In this document: positions 24,507-37,275 of the stretch, one piece after another
Numbering within the stretch: the stretch's first letter is position 1
Layout: every line of letters begins with the position of its first letter
NCBI GenBank assembly: GCA_004369085.1
Contig: ML210146.1
Location: forward strand, 124,001-188,000
DNA length: 64,000 nt
DNA from: Coprinopsis marcescibilis
Lineage: Eukaryota; Basidiomycota; Agaricomycetes; Agaricales; Psathyrellaceae
Direction of reading: 5' to 3'
Notes under the pieces: generated by a model
The model's database searches: none
Seen by the model: the letters and a program-made list of their open reading frames with translations, nothing else
Told to the model about the DNA's origin: nothing
Made by a program: the position numbers and the translations under genes

Positions 24507-26941
24507 ATGTCTCAGAAAGCTGCCTCCAGATCCTGGGGCCCAGAAGAAGGTAAGCCCAATTCGTTTGTCAAGATTGAGTGATCGCTGTATCTGTATCAAC
24601 CTAGATGCCCTCCTCCGCGAGGGGGTCCACTTGTATGGCGCCACCGACAAGTGGAAGGATATCGCTGCTATGATACCCGGTAGAAATAATAAGGCATGCA
24701 GAAAGGTAAGCGGAGCATGTGGTCTACTCTATTTCAAGCCTCTTCTCACTGTGGCATTCAAAGCGCTGGCTGCATTCCCTACGCCCCTCCGTGAAGAAGT
24801 GTGCCTGGAGCGTGGAGGAAGACAAGAGGCTTCTTGAATTGTACAACGAGATCGGCCCAAAATGGTCCCACATCGCGAGAGGTATACCAGGTCGCACAGA
24901 CGATGCTTGCTCCAAACGGTACCGAGAGGCTCTTGATCCCTGCCTCAAGAAGGATCCCTGGGACTCGGAGGAGGACGCCAGACTTGTCGACGCTGTTCAA
25001 CGCATCGGGCAGAAGTGGATGACAGTCGGTCAGGAGCTCGGGAGAGGCGGCTTGGACTGTAGGAACAGGTAGGTTGGTTGCATCTCACCCAAAGAATTCG
25101 AACTTACGGTCTGCTTAGAATGCGTTACCTTGAGCGCAAGCACGGCGGGTCTAGGCCACAGCAAACATCATCCCCTGGGCAAGGAGCGGGCTCTCCGTCT
25201 GGAGGCGAAGAGCAGCTATTTTCCACAGCATTTTCCACCCCTGCCAACGAGACAGGCATCCTTCCCGGAGAGGGACCTCAAAGTGGCTCATGGCCACCAT
25301 ATTATTCACCGGATGTGTATTCAAAGCTTTTGGACGATGATCATCTACAAACTGCTTCCTCGTTCCATGGAACAATAGCAGAGTATCAATCCTCACCATT
25401 GGTTACCCAGGCCCCTGCTCCTTTCCAGTTCTCGTCATCTTCGCTCAGCACAGCCTTGTCCGCACCGCTCAGATCCCTTCCCTTGCCTCCGGAGACACCG
25501 GATATGCACGCCAATCACCTACATCCCCACCAATACTCGCGTTCGCAACCTGTATCTCAAGCCACGTCTCCGCTTATCTTCGATGGTCATATTAACAACA
25601 TGGACAGTGACTTTGTTATGTCACAGGCTGCCGACGACATAGACGACTTGTTCCGACCATTCAACAGCCTCAACAGCTTCAACAGCTTCAACAGCTTCGA
25701 CAACTTCAATGGCTCAGGAACGCTGGCACCACTGGCGCTCCCCGTTGCTACTCATCAAGGACAAGCGTTTGTCGAGGTTGCTCCTCAACATGCGATGTCG
25801 CCCATCTCTCCTTCCGTTCTCAATTTACCCTCAGACCGTCCATTTTTTGGAGAAGAATGGAAGTCCCCCAACTTTTCTGGACTTTTTTCTGCGTCGTTGC
25901 TGCAGGATTCTCCTTCTCTCTTGCAAACGACTATGTCGTCAACTACGGATTTGTCCTCCGCAGCATCCACCCCCTACATCACGACACCTCTATCTTCCAC
26001 ATGCAGTCCTAATGTTGGAGCCTTCGACTTTGCTCCTTTGCCTAACCCCACTGCATCGCCTGAACAAGGTGTAAATGATGGTGGTTCTCTATTGCTCTCA
26101 GTGTCTCCCACCGCAAATGCCCCATCTAGAAGAAAGAAGAAGGAGTCTCCGAAGGCGAGCTCACAGGAAATAGTGACAAGATTATCTTCTGTGCTGAAGA
26201 TTTCCTCAGAGTAAGTTCTCCCACCCTTGGTTATGGCACGTTGCTGATTATGTCGATAGCCCGAATGTACGACCATATGCATGCGGTCACGAGAGTTGCT
26301 GGTCCGCCCTCGAAAGAACCTGCTTCTCGACATCGAAGGAATTGAGTGACCATCACAAAGATGTCCACGGGACGGAGACTGGCCACAAGTTATTTAGATG
26401 TGGCTTAAAAGGCTGTGAAAAGGGCTGGAAGGTGTGAATATTCATACTTGTGTGAATGTTGACGTTTACTGACAGTGTTTCAACAGTCGATAAATGGCCT
26501 CCAGTACCACTTACAGATGTGAGTACCCTTTGCCTTTTCGCGAAAGCTGGATACCCATTATAGCATCACCTTTGCAGATCTCCTGTACATTTTAAAAGCG
26601 CGCTGCAGTCTAGAATATCCGCACGGCTTAGTGAAGCATCTCGCAGTCACCATCAAACATCAGAACAGGACGATCAAGATGGCCGAAAGTATTATTGCAC
26701 GACACTCAACTGCTTCAGAGAATACCGACAAGCAAGTGGTCTTCGATACCATCTGAAACATGTGCGTCTCGCTACCACCTTCTTTAGTATTGTCTTTCTG
26801 ACGCTTCCTTAGGGACATCCACCGGATTTACCTACCCAACTATCTGAAGTACCCCCTGTTCTACAACGCGACTTACCCAAGAATGCAATGAAGCTACGAC
26901 CAAACCCTTCAGAACCCGGATTAGTCTTGAATACCATCTAA
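24507..26941 (+). CDS. Three-repeat Myb protein fused to C2H2 zinc fingers (putative transcription factor)
   Basis: Predicted DNA-binding regulator. The ATG at 24507 starts MSQKAASRSWGPEE. Three Myb/SANT repeats follow: DALLREGVHLYGATDKWKDI..PGRNNKACRKRW; CAWSVEEDKRLLELYNEIGP..PGRTDDACSKRY; PWDSEEDARLVDAVQRIGQK..GRGGLDCRNRMRYLERK. A long Ser/Pro/Gln-rich middle of about 350 residues holds an NSF repeat. After an intron at about 26214 the frame runs into C2H2-type modules: CGHESCWSALERTCF..HHKDVH, FRCGLKGCEKGWKSINGLQYHL and YYCTTLNCFREYRQASGLRYHLKHGH, whose YH..HGH ending resembles the last finger of Sfp1. The gene ends ...GLVLNTI at 26941. The joins around 26510-26610 are uncertain, so a split into two genes is not fully excluded, but no start codon or intergenic gap suits a second gene. 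Confidence 0.72.
25660..25704 (+). repeat. In-frame 9-bp tandem repeat (TTCAACAGC-like units)
   Basis: About five copies of a 9-bp unit, the last diverged, encode Phe-Asn-Ser repeats (FNSLNSFNSFNSFDNF) in the low-complexity middle of the Myb/zinc-finger protein. Such repeats often vary in copy number between strains. Confidence 0.85.
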
Positions 26942-27226
26942 TGCCAATCTCAGCCACAATCTCAGCCACAAGGAACACTTGCTATTTATCCCAACAGTTG
27001 GATACACGTTAGGCGTTCACGACAAATGATACCCTCACATGCTGACTGCTGCAATGTTTTCGAACCCCCACAATATTTTCTTCGAACCGATTCCACCATC
27101 TTACTGTACTATATATCTCATCACGATGCTTTCCTTACGCAATGCTACTATCTTCCGAGGTGACAAACGTGTGTACGTTGAATTCTATCCAATCATTATA
27201 TATACCATTATTAAGTAGTAAAGTGA

Positions 27227-28532
27227 TCATTGGCCGGCTCCACTTCCCGCATACCTTTCCGCACTGTTGAACACAACGTCAGTCTAGTCCTCAAAGCCGA
27301 GACTAATGCGGCTCTCCACTTACAGGTTTCGAAGTGTGGGGTCAGAAAGCAAATCGTCCATTGATGGGGTTTGGCCAGATGTTCGGTAACGGTTTGCCTG
27401 TTTGCAAGTGAAAGCAAAGAATGAGTCCATGTCCAACACCTTCGTGGTCAACGTGCTCACCATGTCGGCAATATTGGGGTTTTGCATCAAGTCATTGAAC
27501 CCCCCGCTGCTGGCAAATTGGCTGGCAAGTCGCAGAATCTCCGGATTGTTCATCATGCTAGCGAGGTCGGGCATTCCTCCTCCTCCTGGCCCACCACCCA
27601 GACCCGACAAAAGCGCACTCAAATCAGGAGGCGCTCCTGCTCCACGCGACCTACTATCAGATGCATCTGAAAGAGTACCGATGTTAGTTCGCCGTTGGGA
27701 AACAAAGCTTGCCCTACACACTGGTATCGACCGATTGGCTTGAGACAGAGCTCGATTCTGAAGCCAAACGAGCCTTGGCGTTGTCCAATCCAGCCTTGAG
27801 ATTTGCGTTGGTAGGTTCGAGAGCAAGACCGCGTTCGAAAGCATCCACCGCTGCGGTAAAGTCTCCAAGGCTGTATTGAGCATGGCTGGCAGCAACGATG
27901 TGATCAGTGTGGCGGATGGGACGATCTATTGGAGATGAACGTACCCGAGTCGAGAATAAGCCTTGACAAACTTGGGATCAATAGAAATAGCTTGTTCAGC
28001 GTCTCCTATGGCAGCCAAATGGTCGTTTTTGCTAGCATGTGCAGCGGCACGATTCGAGTAATAGACAGGGTTGCTTCCATCCAAATCAATGGCCTTGGTG
28101 TAGGCGTCGATGGCCTCATCGTACTTCTTGGACGACATCAACGCGTTGCCCTGCTGCTTTAGTTTGTCTGCCTCTCCCTTGTTAGCAGCTGAGGGCGAGC
28201 TTGGCCCTGCAGATGTGGATGCCGCTTGCGCTGTGGGCGATGCCTGGGTTCGCTCCCGAGTTTTCAGGAACACATCGAAGACGTTGAGGAGTGTGGCAGG
28301 TTTGATGCTGAGCTTAGCTGCCTGCTCCTCGTTGTCTGGGTCGACGCCAAACGCCTCACCAATGCACTGAACTGAAGAAGATGGGTTTACCAAAACGTCG
28401 ATAACGAGGTGAAGGGCACGTACTTGCTACCTCCAAGCTCTCCTTATCTTCCTCTTTAACAGTTCCATCAGCGATGGACTCGTTGAGGAAATCTATCACG
28501 GAATACACAAGACGTTGCTTTTTGTCGGCCAT
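27227..28532 (-). CDS. SGT2: Small glutamine-rich TPR co-chaperone SGT2 (SGTA)
   Basis: Co-chaperone that passes tail-anchored membrane proteins to the GET pathway and binds Hsp70/Hsp90. The ATG at 28532 gives MADKKQRLVYSVIDFLNESI, the homodimerisation domain that contacts Get4/Get5, continuing with CIGEAFGVDPDNEEQAAKLS. The TPR domain follows (ADKLKQQGNALMSSKKYDEA, then NPVYYSNRAAAHASKNDHLA and FVKAYSRLG), with the basic residues of a carboxylate clamp. The C-terminal region has a Gly-rich segment (LSALLSGLGGGPGGGGMPDL) and the client-binding ASMMNNPEILRLASQF and DLMQNPNIADM, ending DPTLRNLAERYAGSGAGQ through a short last exon whose stop is at 27227. About five introns. It lies 176 bp from the divergent PRP19. 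Confidence 0.92.
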
Positions 28533-28708
28533 TTGAACAGAATTAACAGGGAGAGATGAAAGTTCACAAGTTGCAGTACATACGGCGGCCAAACAAGAGC
28601 AAAGGCCACAGCAACCGCGTCTGTTCGTTTCAACTCCAACTCAAGACCCTCGCGTTCTGACATTTCGACCCATTGTCCTCATTGCAGTCCAATCTGCTAC
28701 CTGTCCAC

Positions 28709-30336
28709 ATGTTTTTCTGCGCGATATCTGGAGAGCCTCCTCAGGAACCCGTCGTTTCTGCCAAGTCGGGCAAGGTTTACGAAAAACGACTCATTGTCAA
28801 ATATATTCATGAAAACGGGACGGACCCCATTACTGGCGACAAGTTGGAAGAGTCTGATTTGATCAGTATCAAAGCCAGTAAGTAGCTCAGCCAGCCATGC
28901 AGTTTATATATATATTGATTGCCTTTTCAAATAGGTCCTGAAAATGCCGCACCGCGACCACCGACGAACACCTCAATACCTGCTCTATTGCAGCTGTTGC
29001 AGAACGAGTGGGATGCGTTGGTTCTCAGCACCCATTCCCTTGAACAAAAGTACAACTCGACCCGCCAGGAACTGAGCTATGCCCTCTATGCTCAAGACGC
29101 TGCCAACCGTGTCGTTGCGCGACTCATTCGTGAGCGTGACGCGGCTCGAGAGTACGTTGTTCCAATCCACTGTGCGCTCTCTTTGCTGATTGAAACCGTC
29201 ATAGAGCACTCTCGAATGTACAAACTTCCATGGGTATTGCTCCTCAAGGCAACGGTTCCGCAGACGTAGAGATGGAAGAGTCAGGTGCTGCAGAGGAAGG
29301 CCTCCCTGCCAACATCACCAGCCAAATCGACGAAACCCATCAAGCGCTGTCCTCCGCTCGCAAGAAACGCAAAGCTCCCGCAGGATACGCTACTCCGGCC
29401 GAAGTCAAGACCTTTACCGCTACACATACCATCCCCTCGCTCCACTCTGCCTCCCCCGCTGGCATTACTTCTCTTGCCGTGTCAAAAGTGAACCCCTCGC
29501 AATTCTTGACCGGTGGCAACGACCATATCGTCCAATTGTACGACAGAAGTACGGACAAGGTTCTCGCTTCTCTCAAAGGTCATTCGAGAAAGGTTAACCA
29601 CGTTGCCTTGCGGGAGCGGGAAGGAGATAACACCCTGCTGCTCTCAGCAGGCGCGGATAAAATCGCGAAGATTTGGGGCTATGACGACGCGTCTGGGGAA
29701 TATAGTCCAAGAGCGACAATTCGCTCCCACAAGGGTGAAATCACTGGCCTTGGTGTCCATCCAACCAGGACCATTCTCGGCCTTTCATCAGCAGACAAGA
29801 CGTACTCTCTCCACGACCTCACCACTTTCCAACAAGTCTTTAGATCCGCACCCGCAGACGAACCATTCAGCTGCCTCTCTATTCATCCAGATGGCACCCT
29901 TTTGGCCCTTGGAACGCCATCTTCAACTATCCATGTTTACGATGTCCGCTCAGGCGCTGTCGCAGCATCTTTGACGCCCCCCAACGCGGTTCCATTCACC
30001 GTCAACACCATCTCTTTCTCAGAAAATGGATACCATCTCGTTGCGCCCAACTCCCTATCCTCAGTCGCCATCTGGGATCTCCGTAAAGAGAAGACGGCGC
30101 ACACCATTGATCTTGGGGAGGATTTCAAGATCAACAAGGTCGCCTACGATCTCTCTGCTCAATTCGTGGGTGTTGCAGGCAGCCAGGGAGCCCGCGTATT
30201 CTTGCAGAAGTCGTGGGATGAGTTGTTGCGCTTGGAGGAGGGCGGAGAGGTGTCCGACCTCGTCTTTGGAGCACAAGGAAAGGAGATTTGGGGTGCGACA
30301 GGAAGAGAAGTTAGGATTTGGGGTGCCCCAGCTTGA
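28709..30336 (+). CDS. PRP19: Pre-mRNA-processing factor PRP19 (U-box E3 ubiquitin ligase)
   Basis: Core of the nineteen complex that activates the spliceosome; also a U-box ubiquitin ligase. The ATG at 28709 opens MFFCAISGEPPQEPVVSAKS, the conserved PRP19 start; the U-box spans about residues 1-55 (GKVYEKRLIVKYIHENGTDP, ITGDKLEESDLI). After a short intron come the tetramerising coiled coil (LLQNEWDALVLSTHSLEQKY, then ANRVVARLIRERDAARE) and, after a second intron, a linker and seven WD repeats (for example QFLTGGNDHIVQLYDRSTDK, LASLKGHSRKVNHVALRERE and DKTYSLHDLTTFQQVF), ending EIWGATGREVRIWGAPA. Only two introns near the 5' end; about 500 residues. PRP17, acting in the same machine, is 4.4 kb away. 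Confidence 0.95.
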
Positions 30337-30674
30337 TTTGACTTTTGTTTTTTTATCCGAAAAGTGTACCTACCCGCCTTTTTCCCTCTTACTTGTCAAT
30401 GTATCAATGCTTGGTGCCATATTGGCACCACGATCTCCCGTTGCAATTGTATCTTATTTCAAGTCTTGGTACTATACAAAGAATACAGGGTTTCGTGAAG
30501 CTCGAAGAAGCGAATAATGTTACAATAAAAGCCCTACCGGCTCTATTAAACGCGTGAAAGTCGTAACTCGTAAATGGTGGATGGATATGCATGAAACAAT
30601 TAGTGTCTCCCCTGTCAGACGAAACACGATGAAACTACGTAGTAGGTCAGGAAATATAACAGGCGACAATGGGT
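30337..30674. other. Convergent spacer PRP19 / OPT transporter
   Basis: Holds the 3' UTRs of two convergent genes. No further ORF or RNA gene recognised; AT-rich in the middle. Confidence 0.4.
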
Positions 30675-33612
30675 TTACCATGTGCTGGGACCAATAAGTT
30701 CGCCTTCTGCTGGGAACCTGATTGGGGTGCCATCTGCGTCATCCGTGTTTATCCAAACCCTGGGGAAATCAAGTCAGCTGAGTGAAATAGGACGAAATGT
30801 CGAAGGAGAAAACGTACCTATTGCCCCACCAGTTCAGTTGAACGTGGCCGCTTGGGAATTGCAGAGCGAAGAAAATTACAATCATGGCAATTCCAACGCC
30901 AGAATCCAGGGCAGCAGAGAGAATGTAATTGTACCTCATCCACCATCTGAAGTGCATTCGTCGGATGAGGTAATTGAAGATGAACCCGGTGGCGGCCCAC
31001 GATATATAGTTGATTCCAGAGGCAGGGGGCATGGCACCGAGACCTGCAAAGAAGATAGGGATGTTGATGTATCTCCAGAACGACAGGGGGTACCGTCGGG
31101 CAAGGAAGTAGAAAGGGATGGGGAGGAAGAATCCGATGGGGAAGAGCCAAAGTAGACCATTGTAGCTAAGGGTTTTGTTAGCCTCTCGATGGACTGCGGA
31201 GGCCAGCGGGAAACACGTACATTTGACCCGAGCTAAAGATGCGGACAGGACTAACGCCTCCCCAGATGACAGAAGCGGTGAAGAAAGTAGTCGATCCTGG
31301 ACACCGGAACCCATCCTTTTGTTGTGGAGTGCAAACGTCGGGAATGTTTGAAAGCATCCAGTTTTGCACACCGGTAATGAGGAAGCAACCGATAACGGCA
31401 GAAAACACCTGGATAGTGAACATGATCCTAGGGGGGATCTTCATATAGTGTCCAAGCTTGAGATCACCCGCAAAGATAATTGCTTGATTGGTTCCAGTAA
31501 ATGCGAGACCCTTGAACAGCATATTGGCGATAGGGCGACCAGGAAGGATATAGCCGATTATGAGCTCGTGCATGACCTGGGTCGGGACTTGCTGGTTGGT
31601 GATAGCGTGAAGCATCGCGAGCGGAAGCGCCAGGATCATGGCGAGGGCACATGCGAGGAAGAGGCCCCAGATAGGGAGTTGGCTGTTTGGGTTGATTTCG
31701 ATTGCAATGACAAGGAATACGAACGAGACAACTCCGACAATGAGATACCACCAGAATGGAACCTCTGGGTAATACTGCATCAAGCGGGAGTGAATGTCAC
31801 GTTCGTCCTTGAGGGTGCTTCTGAACCGTCGAACAATATCCTTGCGGAACCAAACTACAACCAAGGGTGAGCGACGTTCAAGCTTGGACTCTAAATGAGA
31901 ACTTACGGAACGTGTGGACAAACACCGATGGGAAAGCGGCAAATGCGATACCATACGCCAACGCCAGGGATGCAGACATGAACACCGGCGAGTATGCTTG
32001 ATATTTCGCCAGATCGAAAACACCGTCAGTGAGAATTTCCTTCGCTTGATACATGCCTCCAGTGTTGTCCCAAGAGAAGTATGAAGAGATCGGGAAGTAG
32101 GCACTGTGCCAGACGTTGGTGACTGTTCATCATTTTAGCTGTGAGCTTAGAAATGAGGTAGGCAACTTACAATAGATGATCGGACAGGCAACCCAGAATA
32201 CCAAAACGAAAGCAATAGCTGTATTCATTTCGGACCACCACTGGAATCGAGGTCAGCATTGAATTTATACGCGTCTACAGAGATAGGACCCACAGGAGTG
32301 ACAAGTGGACTTCCAATGAACGCAATCATCGACCAATCGAAGGTAAGAACACTCATGCCAAGCCCGGTGTTCACACCGAAGAGGGCATTGACTGTTGGGT
32401 TTCGGGGTACAATCCAGCAGATCCAACTGAAAAAGGTAAGACCTGTGAACAGGAATCCCGGGACCCAATACCAGACAAAGCTGCCAACCAAGGCGTATAC
32501 GAAGAATAGTTCACGGCTCATGTGGTTCTTGTCTGTTTGCCCGTAATTCTTGTGCAGGGTGTTGAAAAGTGTCGAGTTCACCAGAGCTCCCGGCCAGATC
32601 ATACTCGACGGCCAAACGACAAACTTTCGAAGGAAGCCACCAAGGGAGAATCCAAACGTTTGCGAGCCGATGGCGATGAGAATTTGGAAGGAGTATGGAA
32701 CCGACTGCCCGTAGAAGACCCGCTGGGAAAGGGAGACTTCCGTGATGTAGATACCGGAAGCGACGATATTCGTCATGACCGTAATGCAAACGTGCTCCTT
32801 GATGTTGAATGGGCCAGGATTGAGCGTGAATCGATAACCGAAGATGTTGAAGATTTTTCGTGGAAGGCACCGCTCAAGGAGCTTTCCAAACGGAAGAGCA
32901 AGCAGCTGGATGACGATTCCGGTAAGGTATACCGACGGGTCTGTTCAACAGTCCGTTAGCTTTTGAAGTTGTTCGAGTGTAACGTCGCGTACATCTCATA
33001 GCAAAGATTTGGTTGAAGAATATCATCACCACCATGAATAGAATTCCCAAAAACCACCTGTGTATCTAGTGAGCAATCAAGTGAAAAGGATGTCGTAGCA
33101 GCATTGACTCTTACATTCGGAAAGTTGCTACTGGCATCAATGGATCATCAACACTGGAGACGGCAGCTCGAACTTCGGGATAAGGCGATTCGCTACAAGG
33201 GCGTTAGGAGAAAAGCCCGGAGAATGACGCGGATGTGGACTCACTCATCAAAATCAAGGGCCGTTGAGATTCTCGAGTCAGGGCGCGAGGAGGAGTAATG
33301 GTCGTACTGAGACTCAGTGTCGAGGTCGGACCCATCATAGCCAGCCTCAACTTTCTTCTTCGATGCAGCGGTCACCCGGTGATGTAGTGACGACGGCCTG
33401 TTCTCCCTCAAGTCCATGTTCGGGTCATTCAGGTGGTCCATGTAGAAGTAGTTATCATCACTTTCTTGCGGCTCCTCGATCGAATCCACCTCCGTTGGAC
33501 TTGGATTCTGATTCTCCTGGGATAAGGTCTCTCCTGGCGCCCCGGGGCCTATGGCGGTAGTGAAACCTTTTGGCTCATCCTCGGTGACGACTGTTGCTTT
33601 AGGCTCCTCCAT
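30675..33612 (-). CDS. Oligopeptide transporter, OPT family
   Basis: Proton-coupled plasma-membrane importer of small peptides. The ATG at 33612 gives MEEPKATVVTEDEPKGFTTA, opening an acidic cytoplasmic N-terminus of about 110 residues with a low-complexity DHYSSSRPDSR segment, then DDPLMPVATFR before the first helix. Family signatures are present: LNPGPFNIKEHVCITVMTNI at about 32770-32840, QRVFYGQSVPYSFQILI, and KLGHYMKIPPRIMF with the KIPPR motif near the C-terminal third. About a dozen hydrophobic helices can be counted. The last exon reads VWINTDDADGTPIRFPAEGE and ends LIGPSTW, stop at 30675. At least six introns. Substrate preference cannot be told from sequence. Downstream of it, upstream in coordinates, lies the convergent PRP19. 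Confidence 0.9.
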
Positions 33613-35689
33613 CTTGAGAGCGCGACGGGGGCGGTTGGATGGACTCGGGGACGAACGCTAACTGCGAGGAAGAGGGAAAGCGGGTGGAGGCTGGTATCAT
33701 TGCTTCCTTGACTTAATAGGATATTCAACAAGGGACGACCCAGATTCTCTCTCGATCCATTCTAAGAAAGATTTGATCTAACTCATTTCGGGAAACTGGT
33801 TACCCCAAGACCATATTCGCACAGAACAATAGCTGTCCATTCAGCGCCAGATTTGGAGTACAGCATGGTCCGACCTTCTGTTGAGGCGATCCTCTAACAT
33901 GGCCCTCCTCTGCCAGTAAGCTTTCCTGCACATTTCACGTCAGCTTTTCGCTCTTTTGATAGTAGGTCGATGCTCACCACCGTCGGGTGTGTGGCGACTG
34001 TGTGGGATAAAACCGTCTATAGCGGTGGCTTTCGAGTCACCGACTGTCCAAAAGTGACCGTGTGTACCCGACGAGCTTGAGAACCTTCTCAGCTTCTGAT
34101 TCCACCCCGACAAACGGAGGTAGTTCTTATTGTCTTATTGTTCTGCGGCGGCGTTGGACGGCGAAACGGACGGTTTGGGACCTGAGCTCCGCGTTTCGGC
34201 AGCATGTAAAGAACCAAGATAATGGAGACTACTCTTCTTTGAGTAGAATTTCCTTTTGCTTTCTGTAAACGTCAGTTAGCCAGCACTAGCACCCCAAGAA
34301 GAAGACAAATGCGACCAGATACGACTCCCGGATCGCTTGTTGGTGGTAGCGCTAAAGCAAGCCATCGAGCGCTGGACCGGATCATCAGTCAATGACACCA
34401 TCAAGCGGGAAGGAGTCCCGCGCCGGCTTCGAACCGTCAATGGGTGCCTTGAGATAGGTTGACTTTTGCAAACCGGACACTCAACGCTCACAACATGGGC
34501 TCCAACATTCAGAAATCAATTCAGACCCGTGAAAAGATCCGCCACCAAACCCACGGTCTGAGTTACCGGGGTGAACTGAATTGAAGTTCCGTATAATAGA
34601 GCACATTCAATGTGACTGTGCCTAGTTCTTGAATCAATTCAGCATGCTTTCGAGGTGTCCTGCGGCGAGACAACAACCCCGAAGGACAGTGCTCGGCTTA
34701 ACCTACCTGCCCACCGTTAACCGAGGATCCATTTCTTTCCATGTGTGTGGTATGCAAATTATGGTTGAGTAAATTTTACTTAGATATCGGTCACGAGCTT
34801 TGTCGGTATGGGTCGACTCAGAGGACCGGCGATTAGACATCATGGCCTCTCCTCCCCACGAATTTAAATGCAGTGCCCAATTGTTCTTCCGATCTCACTG
34901 TCTGACTGACTTGTGCCTCATCCACCAGCATCCGTCACACCAGCCAAGAAACCACAGTCGAACCCTGGAAATACATACTACAAAGTTGAATGGGGCCCAC
35001 TTTCTTATAAGAGTGTCTTGACTCTTGGCGGATATGAGCAACTGGCGGAGCGCGTTATACTGATGGTGGGTTTGGCGATTAATCTCAATTTGATTTGACA
35101 TAAAGCTGGACGCCGAGCGCTACATTCTGGGTGACCAGGGGTGACCTCGCAATCTTTGAAAATACTTTCTGAGGCTCTCGGCCCTAAGTACAAGTGTCGC
35201 GACGATGAGCGAATTTCATTGCAGAGGCAGTGGGAACATCGCACGAGATTGTTTGCAATGGTCAAGACGCGAGAATGATAAATCGGATACGCGCCCGGGT
35301 CGGGGCCCAAATCTATTTATGGCTTGGCATGTGCCGAAGCAGGCGATAACCAACGATAACTTCCCGAAGAAAGAAGTAAACGTACCCTGAGGGAAAAGGC
35401 ATGTGGTGGGACATATTCTGAACGTAATGGGAGTTAAACAACCGACATGATTGACACAGAATACGAGGCTGAACGGCAATACCAAGCCAGCAGCAGTGCA
35501 TAACAGATTAGATGTTTCCATCATCATAACACCATCTGCCCTCCCGTTGCAATCTGGGGCTTCGATGGCGTATTTGTGCGGCCCCATGACGTACATGGGT
35601 AAGCAAGAGAATAGTCATGCGAATATACTTGTCTTTTAAAAGCAAGGATGCAAGACAGGGACAGACACACCATCTCCCCCTTTTTCAAC
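33613..35689. other. 2-kb stretch without a recognisable gene
   Basis: The longest gene-free interval here, bounded by the OPT start (minus) and the dioxygenase start (plus), so it holds two promoters. ORFs are short and have no motif. Around 34276-34491 a minus-strand ORF has fairly even composition (DDPVQRSMACFSATTNKRSG) but no start or family match. I see no inverted repeats, tRNA or transposon signature. It could be regulatory, house a non-coding RNA, or contain a decayed gene. Confidence 0.3.
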
Positions 35690-37038
35690 ATGTCGACCAC
35701 TGTGACAGAAGTTACGTCTGAGCTTTCCACTCTCCGCCTAAGAGGAGAGACCGCACCTGCACCCGAGTCAATCCCCGTAAAAGTCGAAGAAGAATACCGC
35801 TACGCACACCTCCTGCCCTACTTCTCAGACACCAAATACCCCCCGCTCGAGCCCTATGAGCACGTCGACCCTGGATTCCGTGCTTTGAAGCTCGAAAATC
35901 AGCGGGCCTTCCTGGACGGTGCCTCAAGTGTTACTGAGATCACCCCTAACCTTGGAACAGAGGTTCGCGGAGTCAGCCTTGCAGCTTTAGACGCCAATGG
36001 CCGTGACCAACTTGCACTCGAGGTGCGTTGAGACCTGCTGTAGATGGCACTGCAGTCACTAAACCCACCAATAAAGGTTGCCCGCCGAGGATTGGTTGTC
36101 TTCCGTGACCAGCAAGATTTCATCGACAGTGGCCCCGAATTCTACCTTGGATGGGGCCGGCACTTTGGACGCCTTCACGTCCACCCCACTTCTGGCCATC
36201 CCAAGGGATACCCTGAATTCCATTTAGTTTACAGGCAAGTCAGTCGCGCTCTGTCACCGGGCTTTAATGGACCCTAACCGGTCTTGATGTGATAGGGACG
36301 CCAAGTCTACCTTCAACTTTGAAGTCGATGAGAGCATCACTTCTACCATTTGGCACTCGGACGTCTCGTATGAGCTTCAACCCCCTAGCTTAACCACCTT
36401 CTTCCTCCTGTCTTCCCCTGAGAGTGGTGGAGACACCCTTTTCACCTCCCAGGTCTCGGCCCTGAAGAAGCTCTCGCCGACATTTGTTGCATTCCTCAAG
36501 ACCTTGAAGGCTGTCCACTCTGGTGTCGAGCAAGCCGACTTTTCTCGTGCAGGGCGTCGGGGAGGCATCGTCCGACGCGACCCTGTTGAGAACATCCACC
36601 CCGTCGTCAGGAGGCATCCTGTAACTGGCGAAGAAGCGTTATACGTGAACAAGCAGTTCACTCGTCGTATCGTTGGCCTGAAGCGGGAAGAGTCTGGTAA
36701 GTCCTTCCTTGGTTCCTGGCAATCAAAACACACCACTTACCCAACCCTGTAGACACCATACTCAGGTTCCTCTACGACCACATCGACAAGTCTGCCGATA
36801 ACCAAGCCCGTGTCAAGTGGGCTCCTAACACTGTCGTCCTTTGGGACAACCGAATCACAGCCCACGTAAGTTCCACCTGTGTCTTCCGTTCTTGTCATCT
36901 TGTTAACGCCACAACCCCTACACACAGTCTGCGACCGTCGACTTTAAAGAGCGGGATGCTCGAAGGCACGGTGCACGCATCACTCCCCAGGGCGAGCGAC
37001 CTGTTCCCGCTCTCGAGGGGCTTGACCTTTCTCCATAG
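35690..37038 (+). CDS. TauD/TfdA-family alpha-ketoglutarate-dependent dioxygenase
   Basis: Fe(II)/2-oxoglutarate dioxygenase resembling fungal sulfonate/taurine dioxygenases, which release sulfite from organosulfonates. The ATG at 35690 gives MSTTVTEVTSELSTLRLRGE. The substrate-fold segment GASSVTEITPNLGTEVRGV and ARRGLVVFRDQQDFID are typical. Iron ligands: His and Asp in TIWHSDVSYE, with the distal His in VVLWDNRITAHSATVDF; the 2-oxoglutarate-binding Arg is in RRHGARITP. All are present, so an active enzyme is expected. Five introns; the last exon ends ALEGLDLSP, stop 37036-37038. About 375 residues. It converges with the F-box gene. The true substrate is inferred only from the family. Confidence 0.9.
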
Positions 37039-37275
37039 AAACAAATCAAGCAAAAGAAAATCATACATCCATTATCATCACTGTATTCCCATCCAACCAA
37101 GTCAAAGATTAAAAACACTGTATATTATACATCTTGTACCACACCTGCAGTCGCTTCAGAATGTCACAGACACCATCATCAGAATCGTCAAAGTGTCCCA
37201 GTTTCGTTATCGTCATCGAAGTTCGTGTATCTTGAGGAGCCGGGTCGGGTATCATCATAATCGCCATGTTGAAAA

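Noticed and set aside
34420..34490. tRNA-like B box (GGTTCGAAGCC on the minus strand)
   Set aside because: The T stem pairs only four of five, no A box or D arm is present, and the best acceptor pairing gives a total of about 64 nt, too short.
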